NCBI GenBank assembly: GCA_032158295.1 | Contig: CM063246.1 | Coordinates: 19,730,135-19,794,134 of the forward strand | Direction of reading: 5' to 3' | Source of the DNA: Pycnopodia helianthoides | Lineage: Eukaryota; Echinodermata; Asteroidea; Forcipulatida; Asteriidae | Length of the DNA stretch: 64,000 nucleotides | In this document: piece after piece, positions 55,906 to 64,000 of the stretch | How positions within the stretch are numbered: position 1 is the stretch's first letter | How the letters are laid out: each line of letters starts with the position of its first letter | Notes under the pieces: generated by a model | What the model saw: only the letters and a program-made list of their open reading frames with translations | What the model was told of the DNA's origin: nothing | The model's database searches: none | Translations under genes and position numbers: made by a program

Positions 55906-58900
55906 TAGTGTGATGACGTCACTTTGTATTTTACGTCCAGCTATTCTTTGTTTTGCGTTGGAGATCGTTCTTTTTAACATTTACCACAATGTCATTGTAC
56001 ACACAAACTTGCACTTACTTGATATTTTGAATACTTGAACTGTATTGACGATTTAAACATTAATTGCAAATGCATTTTGGATTTTACCGATTCAAGAAAG
56101 TGGCCTTCTTTTATGCTTTGCAAACTTCTAATTTTGTAGGGGGACAACGATTTCTGACTGAACTTAATTGGCGTGTTTTTAATACCTCGTTCTCTGGAAC
56201 TCATATAACTGCTTTTAAATTAAAACTAATACATATCCGGAAATTTAAAAATGCACAATAGGCCGACAGGTCTATTTGAGTCCGTGTGCCTACATAGCGC
56301 CCTCAGTTGCCATGCAGAGAAAAATGGCACGGGTTTTTATTTTAAACGCTGTATTAAATAGCTGTTGGCTTTATTAAAAAAAAAAAACAGCACCATGTAA
56401 ACCATTACATAGTGCTACCTAAAGGGAAAATGTGTAAAACTTCAAACCATAGCTCCGCCTACCTTGCAGGAAAGAATACTTAGCGCTTTGATACACCCAT
56501 CACCGCGGCTGAGAAAGCACTGCAAAAGAACTACGTATCATTATTATTATTATTATATTGAGACGATGATTAACACGTTAAGTATACAGTTTCAATGTTA
56601 TTTTGAAGTAAATTAATTAAACTCTTCATACGGTAAACATCCTTCAACTCTAGATTTGTGATTTTGTGATGACTCTCTAAAACTCACGTATGTTGGTGTT
56701 TATGCAAAATTATGTGCTGACTTGTAAGAAAAAGTACAAGCCCAATTATTTACGCCTGGCACATCGTAAAGTGTCAAACACTTCCACAAGTTCTCCTGTT
56801 TTCACGTGTCCCTCAATGTTTGTGTTTATTGATTTATCGGTCCATATTATAGGATCCACGGATGTTTCCAATCTTCCATCTTAAAGGCTGGTTATTAATG
56901 CTTGAAGAACGCTGTGTATTTCTTTTCTAAACAAAAGTTGTGGCGTTAGAATAGTCTATAGAGGGTCCATTGGTTGAATGAGCCCCATAGCCAATTCCAT
57001 ACAGTCATGACGGCAACTATACTGAACATAGGTTAATGCAGCTCAAGTCTACACGGTGAATCTTGTCCGGCTCAAGACCATATTTTGACGATTTTGAAAA
57101 ATTGAAGAACGTTTGAAATTAATTTAATGGATCCAGTAAGATCATACATAAATCCGTCGGTGGGTTTTGACAAAAATGAGGTCATAGTAAATTAAGTAGT
57201 TAACCTCTACCACAAGGTCAATTACATATTCATCCCTCTATTTGACCGTTTTGTTTATCCATCTACCAGTTCGTTGTTGTCTGACGTCACCAAGTTCATA
57301 CTTAAATCCCACCACGAGTGGATGCATCCCTGCATTCTATTGAAACGAGTATAGCCCCATATCTCTCGTTGGGTAATGTGGAGTGCTCGTAATATGTGTT
57401 ACGTGTATCGATCCAAATACCCAAGGTTTGCCACAATAACAACGGGACCAGCTGGCGCAATTTTATCGCATGATATCGTTGATTATATTTACACATTGTG
57501 TTCTCGTTTTAATAAAAGGGCAATTGTGAGGGAGAGGGCTGCCATATCACGAGCATGTTAGTCAACCAAGCTGGTGTCCGTGTAGTCGGCCAACAATTGG
57601 TGTTCATATTGCAAAGGAAACGAAAACGGCAGACATCTTTGTTTAGGGATATCATTTTTTATTAAGGATATTTTTTATTTCTAAAGGGTGCAAAAATTGT
57701 TTTGTGAGTGAAATTTGTTCTAGCATATGGCAGTAAAGTAAAGAAAGCTTGTAGGTTTAAACTCTAAAAATCCCTTTCGTTTGATCACACAACCGTAAAA
57801 TTAACAGTTTTAGCATATCATTTTACGATTGTTTGACTTTTTTTTTCTTTTGCAAGCTTCGCACACAAGTAGACGACATGTCTGTGTGTGCAAACTCTCA
57901 TCTTTATACTCCGTGAGAATGACGATGCACTGAACAAATTTTGAAGCTGGTTGAAAACTATACAATAATTGTTGAGACAAAAATAAACAGAAATCTGTTT
58001 GATTTTTGTTCTGTATGGTAAAGCAATCCATTCGCACATACAACGCTTTTGCATGAAGGGCCAACATTATTCCTCCACATTGAATCAACATGAATGTAGT
58101 TGTACATTGTACAAATAAATTAGCTGTATTATGGTTGTTTCATTGGAAATGAGAGTTATACCATACATGCTGAATATAACTTATAAGGTTGTTGGGTATA
58201 ATAACATGTAAGTGTTTTTTTTTTTTTATCTTCAGACAAATTTGTTTGTGGTTGCATAAACAAACAAGTAAGCTTGCTGCCAGTGATTTACAAGCGTCAG
58301 TCGGTGCGAAACAGCAAACTGGGTTCATAATGATTATGATGTGTAGTCTGAAGTAACGCAATGATTAATGTGCAAAAGTGCACTGTGCCCGAAATTTACG
58401 CGGTTCAGTAATCAATGTTGAAGATCATCACCAAGGTGAAACATTGTGTAGGTTTAAATGCAGTTTCAGTGTGCTAAAAAAAAGCATCAAATTTTACCAC
58501 GTCAGGCCAAGCGTCCTCATTAAAGAAAGATGGGGGGGGAGAGAGAAAGAAAAACGCTTAGCAGAAATAGGTTACCTGCCAAAAAAATATCACATCATGT
58601 ATCATGCTGATCGCTGGTTCTCCGGCATTGTATGCTTAACCGGTCAACTAGGCTGCTCTTCGTTTCCACCTATAGTGGAATTGAGTTTAGATAATCATGG
58701 GTCAAAACAATAAAGTCACACTATCGTTTCTGCTTGATCAATTATGTTCATTGTTTTTTGACCGGTTGCTATCGATTTTTTGGCCAACCAAGATGAGTTT
58801 TAATTTATAGCTCGTTTTGAAAGCGTTTGTTAACCCAGCTATAGTGATGACGTTTATCTGTTTTAAGTGTGTATGACGTTGTGCTGCTCGTCAATATTGT

Positions 58901-59159
58901 GTTGTCATTCCAACTGGCTTAATACATTATCTTGTGGATCTCAATTATGCTGGTATTTGTTTATGCACTGATATTGTTCAGTTTGAGTACTGACTGTTGC
59001 TTCACATTGCATATTTGGGGGTGTGTCTTTTCCAGTATGATAATTTAGCTGTGGTAGCCATTTCACTAACCGTATGGAGGCAACGCTTTTTTATGATCCT
59101 CAGAGCGTATAATGCATTAACAATCTGAAATACCTACATATGTAGGCCTATGTACCAAG
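55906..59159. other. 3' side of the SRCR gene and intergenic DNA
   Basis: No AATAAA appears soon after the stop. ATTAAA near 56218-56224 is a candidate polyadenylation signal, so the 3' UTR is undefined. Beyond that, AT-rich sequence and short frames only (for example 57302-57496 and 58378-58713), none with a domain. Confidence 0.4.
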
Positions 59160-59312
59160 TGACCCGGGTTTAGGTCAAACTGACATAGAATCAGAGTTTA
59201 GAATCCAATGTAAAACCAGTTTCCGAGTCAGTCTGACACAGAAATAGGTCAGTTCCCCTCGGACCAGGAATCCGGATTAATTCTGATCCGGGAATGTTTA
59301 GAGTGTATTCAC
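59160..59312. repeat. interspersed ACCCGGA-rich repeat, copy 2
   Basis: Related to 49840-49965; it holds GTCAGTCTGACACAGAAATA, TCGGACCAGGAATCCGG and TCCGGGAATGTTTAGAGTGT. No function is apparent. Confidence 0.6.
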
Positions 59313-59679
59313 AAGCTATTACACATGTCACGTCTCTCCGGACTAAATTAAAATCATTATATATACCGGTATATATTTTTGTACACATTATTATTAGAAA
59401 GTAAACCAATGCAAAATTACTTTTAAATATTGTACTAATTAATACTGTGCAGGGAGCTACAGTTGCGATTCAACCATGATAATAACATTATGCTAAAACA
59501 CTCCGATGGATGGAAAGGAAAAAAAAAAGCAAAACCCTGAACTGTTGTACCAGGCGACCTTCTAATGTGAGATATCATGTGGACACGCATGCGCTTTCCA
59601 CAATGCTACCACCACCTGCTCAAACCGCAGTCGTGGCAAACTATGTACATTATCGTGTCGCGTTGTGTTACGTGTAACG

Positions 59680-59686
59680 TATAAAC
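59680..59686 (+). promoter_or_regulatory. possible TATA box of the EF-hand gene
   Basis: TATAAAC lies 190 bp before the start codon in a locally GC-richer stretch (59580-59840). The transcription start is unknown; the spacing only makes this plausible. Confidence 0.25.
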
Positions 59687-59875
59687 GGCGCATAACCTGC
59701 GACTGTGACCTCACTCTGCTATCTTACCCCGAAAGCACACGCTATCGCGCTCTTCGCAAAAGCTTGCATTCTTTAGAGTGATAACGGCTTGGTCATTAGA
59801 CAAAACCTACTCGCACGGGAGTCCGAAATAGTAGTTCAGTCATCTTTTTGAAGAGCCCGCTAAATTGCCACAATC

Positions 59876-59972
59876 ATGGATAGGGAATCAGCTATAGAGA
59901 ACATGCGAAAGCAGTTTGAGGACATGACTGCCGAGGACTTTGCCCAGACCTGGAACAAGTACGATGCTGACG
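59876..59972 (+). CDS. first coding exon of a calbindin/secretagogin-like EF-hand protein (partial)
   Basis: The exon reads MDRESAIENMRKQFEDMTAE and then DFAQTWNKYDAD, and stops in phase 1 at GACG/GTATGT. The last residues are the incoming helix and the first positions of an EF-hand loop (D-x-D-G expected). F/W-x2-x-W-x-x-Y/F-D-A-D-G is typical of the first EF-hand in calbindin, calretinin and secretagogin. These are cytosolic calcium sensors or buffers of neurons and secretory cells. The context before ATG (CCACAATC) is acceptable. No second exon was recognised to 64000, so the first intron is over 4 kb or the remaining exons lie outside. Confidence 0.75.
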
Positions 59973-61546
59973 GTATGTATATTTATAGGTTTGATGCAAA
60001 CAACGTCGCCTTTATTTGTTAAAGACTGGAGGGCTCTTGTGGCATTATTGACAACATTGCCAATGGTTTTATGAGCGGTTTTAAACGATGTACTTTGATT
60101 TGCTCGTTGAGTACTAATTATTTAACCGATACATTTGATTGGAGGGGGAAAGGCTTATGGGTGTAGCGCATTCGCGTTAAACGAAGGGTAAAACCAATTT
60201 GCTTGGACTAACTCCGGAGTTCACTGAGTATCTGGTACCGCATAACTGTTGAAGAAGATGACAGAGGGAGGGGCAAGGGGGACGAGCATACATGTTCGAA
60301 TGTTTTCGAAGCACAGACATTCGGACTGAGGTTGCACGTTGGAATCATCATCCACAATGTTTCACAAAAGTCTGATTACAATTTCGAGCCCAGGAATAAG
60401 TAATGTAGGCCTATAATATATCAAGTACATAGCTCACATTGGCTGTTTTTATTTTTGGTTTAGTTTCGAAACGTAATCCATAACCATGAGAAAATAGAAT
60501 CCTTCAACGCCCCAAACATACCACAATGTCATTGTATATTCCCCAACACAATTCGTCGTGGTACCAGGGGCGGGGAAAAAAAGTGGGGGGGGGGGGGCCT
60601 TGAACAATGTAGGCGAGAATCGAGCGTTTTACCCCTTAGGTGATTTTGAATACATGAATAATCATGCTATTTTGAAATATGTCCCTTTATCTAAGACAAT
60701 GTAGGCAACCAATACTAGTATTGTGTTATTCCAAGCACATAATTATTTGTTTGTTTGAGTGATGGGTAGAATCGATTGGCTTACAAAACAAATTATGAAG
60801 ATTTCAAATTGTGCTAGTAGGCCTGTTTGAATTTTACAAATATCAATCATTAATTCAAGGTTACACAATAAAGCAGCTACAGAAACCGCTCTACTCTGAA
60901 TGTCTGCGTAATTTTTTTTAACAAATACAATTATGAATCCAGCACAAAAGCTTTTAGCGTAATAACGGCATTGAGCATCTTTCCCTCGGTATGCTAATAT
61001 CGTCAATAATCAAATTTATTATGATGCGAGCTTTTTCGTTTGTTGTCGTTCAATGCAATCAAACTGACTATGGGATGCAACACGGTATGGCCTTTTTTTT
61101 TGTTGATTTTTTTTTAATGTGAGTAGCCATCCGTATTCCATGCTGACAGTGTTGTGTGATGGAAGTATAAAACCATGGTTGATGATGCCATATTATAGTA
61201 TTTTTTTCACCAACGGGCAGCCATTATATGGCTTGACCGACCGCTGCATCCCAGCTCGAGGATCCTTTTGAATCCACGGCCTCAGTATACCGGATTATGT
61301 TACCTGAGACACTCGGAAGCCCAGCCTGTCCTCTCCTCCACAAGGGGAATTCGAGCTTGGTCGAGCCGCAGCCTTACAGGTTATTTTCTTTGGCTGTGGC
61401 TGATGTACTGTGAGTGAAGATCAATGCTGAGGTAGAAGGCGGATGCAACATTCTAGCCATAGCCGTTTCCAACGCCTTAAATTCAGACACAACACCCAGT
61501 TAAAAAAAAACGAATAAAAAAAAACGCCTGAGTATTAACAGTCATC
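59973..61546. other. intron 1 of the EF-hand gene (inferred), no other feature
   Basis: Unique AT-rich sequence with a G13 run near 60586-60598. A GC-richer patch at 61240-61385 shows no exon. Confidence 0.35.
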
Positions 61547-61550
61547 TTAA

Positions 61551-61935
61551 AGGAACATTACAGAATTGGTTTTGCTAACAAAACAGTTGCTGGCAGTGTA
61601 AGCACTTTATGTAATCCACCATATACATAAACTGACAAACCTGTAGAAGTTTGAGATCGATCGGCCATCTGGGTCACGAGAAAATAGTGAAAAACCGATT
61701 ACACATTTGCATGAAATCATATAGATTCAACAAATGAATAAAACGCTCACTGAGCGATAAACTCCAATCGGAAAATTAGTTTATTCATTTCTCATCAAAT
61801 ATGCCATTTCAGACAGAAATATTTCAAGGGATGTGTTCTACTATCATCATCATTAGACCGTGTAAGTTTTATGTAAATCTGTGATCAAAAAGTATATTTT
61901 ACAAGTTTTGTTCTTACCAATTCTGTAATGTTCCT
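61551..61935. mobile_element. TTAA-flanked MITE, family 1, copy C
   Basis: The element is 385 bp and nearly identical to copy A (1026-1413) over its full length. TTAA is present at 61547-61550 and 61936-61939. It is inside the presumed first intron of the EF-hand gene. Confidence 0.87.
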
Positions 61936-61939
61936 TTAA

Positions 61940-63128
61940 GTTATGCATCCTAAATACAAAGGTCATGTGAGTATGTGATGCTTTTCATGGCAGCCAGAAT
62001 AGCTTGTATGTTTGCAATGGGCCACTACGAAAGCCCGTTAGTGCCACTGCTGTTATATTTTCGAGTGTAGTTATTCTTATTTCCAAAAGCAAGTATTTGT
62101 ATCTTCAAGAGCGGTTATCTGTATTTTTCAGAGCAGTAGATTGTATTCTTTTAGAGCAGTTTTTTTTTCTCAAGAAGGGTTATTATTCTTTTGTTTGAGC
62201 ATTTTTGTTTTCCCCTCAAGAGCAGAGGTGGTCGATTACCAGCGAGCCCCGAGGCAACCCTTGCCTGGCTGGGGTGAATGCTTAACATGGCCTCGTTTCC
62301 TAAAGGTCACGTGACGCGCAGTAACTTTCGGTAGAACCGTTATTTTTATTTGGAGAGCAGTAATTGTTTTAATTTTTGAGAACATTTTTTTAATTTTATT
62401 TTAGAGAGATTAAGTTATTTCCAATTTGGAGAGCTGTTGTTTTTATTTTCAAGAGCAGTTATTTTTTAATTTTTAAGAGCAGCTGTTCCTAGATCTGCCA
62501 GCTGATCTAGACAATGAAAATAACTGCCCTCCAAAGTAGAATAATGATGGCACTCGGTAACCTTGCTTGCAAACTACTTTATTTCTCTCTTTTTTTAGTT
62601 CTTTTATTTTGAAATGGAAATAGCGGCAAGGCTCAAAATGTGTTTTAGTTTCCCTTTTTCTTTGTGTTAATACTCCCCATTAAAACAGTGGTGTTTTCAT
62701 TACTCGGCCTTTTTAACTTGCTGCATGAAGCATATTAGCCATACTTGATGGTTGCAAAAATGTTGAGCCTCAGCCATGACTAGACGCAAACAGCGAACTA
62801 CGCAACCAGCCACTTTTTTATGAAAACAAAAATGAATGAAACGAGGTTGACTGAATTCTTTGATTGCTTCGCCTTTAATTACACGAGAATCGGCGTTGAC
62901 TCCGCAAGTTGAAATTTGTCAACGAAGCATTGGACAAAGATGACTGTTGCTGTGCGCAACTTCTGTGAAAATAGGACAACGTTTCCTATTAGTTTTAAAA
63001 CCAATCTAATCGTTAATTATGAAAATGGAGATCCACCATTGAGCCTGAAAGTGCTGTTAGATGCACTTAAGTGCATTGACTGCATATTCTTAATAGGATT
63101 TCCATTCAATGTCACTTCTCGCGTTTAA
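61940..63128. other. presumed intron DNA with AGAGCAGT words
   Basis: Between 62080 and 62490 the phrase (A/G)AGAGCAGTTATTTTT recurs five or more times in degenerate form, interrupted by a GC-richer insert at 62225-62330. No exon was recognised; the frame at 62916-63128 has no motif. Confidence 0.4.
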
Positions 63129-63132
63129 TTAA

Positions 63133-63497
63133 AAGGCAAAGTAAACATTCCTTTGGTTTGGGGGACCGTTTGATTGTTCTAATCCTATAAAAATTTAGAT
63201 TACAATAAAAACTAACATGTGAAAATTTCGTTTCAAAAGGTGGTCGCGTTTTTGAAATATCGCCAAAATCCGCAGCAAATATGTCCACGCGTAAAGTATA
63301 ATCCCTAACAGGAATACACGATCTGAGAAACGTTTCTGACAAACGTTTCTCAGATTCAAATTTTTTGGGGGGTAAAACATTATTTTGAATTGAAATATTT
63401 CTCAAAATGCTTTTTAGTATCAAAAGTTGCTGTTAGTTCTAACCAAGTCGGTTTTTTATTGCCATTAATGTTTAGAGTGATTACCAATCGTGTCCCT
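63133..63497. mobile_element. TTAA-flanked MITE, family 5
   Basis: TTAA at 63129-63132 and 63498-63501 brackets 365 bp. The right end GTGATTACCAATCGTGTCCC is typical of the clan, while the left end (AAGGCAAAGTAAACATTCCT) is only a weak inverted match, so this copy is old or chimeric. A 15-bp perfect hairpin (63321-63355) lies inside. Confidence 0.55.
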
Positions 63498-63501
63498 TTA
63501 A

Positions 63502-64000
63502 GCATAATGCCACCCTCTGTTTAAGAGGGGACACAATGATGACTTGCATTCGCTTGTATCAAACAATCGGTGACGGGTCGTGGAATGACGTCATCACTCT
63601 GCGGCTCTCTTGTTCATCTTCTACTCAATGTATCAGTGTAACCATGCTGAGGCTGTTTGGGAAATAGTCTGGTCACTGTTCTCTCAAGAAGTAAACGTGT
63701 CACTGTCAATCGTTGTGTTTGGGCACTTGACACAACAATGATGTTGAGGGGTTTTCTGGAAACAGGTTTACTATGGCCTTAAACTACGATTTTTTTTCTC
63801 CCCTACATACATTATTTCAGTGAGCACTTCAAGAAAACAACAAGTCTATGAGCTTTGTTGAGGTATGATGGACACTTAGGTGTGTACTGTTTGGTTTGAA
63901 TGTATGGAGACAAATTTACCTTAACCAAATAGTGCTCCATGTTAATCGTGGACTGAAGTTAGGCCAAGTTAGAGTAAAAATCCGTAGCTGTGCATCGCGA
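63502..64000. other. end of window, nothing recognised
   Basis: Unique sequence, no feature supported. A TGACGTCA-containing word is at 63586-63593. Confidence 0.4.

Overview
The window is AT-rich animal DNA. There are no operons, and genes are split by GT-AG introns. Most of the sequence is repeats: TTAA-flanked and hAT-like MITEs, tRNA-derived SINEs, a wrecked Ty3/Gypsy element, minisatellites and long C/G homopolymers. The repeat style and a membrane protein built from SRCR domains on single phase-1 exons point to a marine deuterostome. An echinoderm (sea star or sea cucumber type) is my best guess; this is inference, not a database match.

Layout. 1-9 kb: a 40-bp satellite, a TTAA MITE, a diverged tandem block at 3.4-4.3 kb and a 20-bp minisatellite at 7.1-7.4 kb, in otherwise featureless AT-rich DNA. 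9.2-16.4 kb: an unusual motif array, half of a second TTAA MITE, a complete hAT-like element (11327-12763) with an 8-bp target duplication and (GAGACC)n ends, and an 889-bp TA-flanked inverted-repeat element. 16.5-31 kb: a decayed Ty3/Gypsy retrotransposon whose LTR-gag-protease half occurs twice, followed by one pol region. A LINE has landed in its reverse transcriptase and a MITE in its C-terminal zinc-finger region, and the integrase core is missing. 31-50 kb: no convincing host gene, but a dense mosaic of SINEs, hAT-like MITEs, two copies of an unnamed ~640-bp repeat, a perfect 286-bp inverted repeat, a strongly strand-asymmetric C-rich block and a tandem GCCATTTTGGAC array.

50.6-55.9 kb holds the best gene: five exons, all joined in phase 1. 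They encode a 400-residue type I membrane protein with a signal peptide, three SRCR domains, a transmembrane helix with a glycine zipper and a 10-residue tail. Its second intron carries a tandem duplication that copies the splice acceptor and creates a possible in-frame 93-nt cassette exon. Its fourth intron holds an inverted-repeat element with a near-perfect ~51-bp hairpin.

59.9 kb begins a second plus-strand gene: a first coding exon of a calbindin/secretagogin-like EF-hand protein ending inside the first calcium loop. I found no further exon of it before the window ends. The two genes show no obvious functional link. Coordinates of multi-exon features come from reading splice sites by eye; transcript evidence is the natural test.
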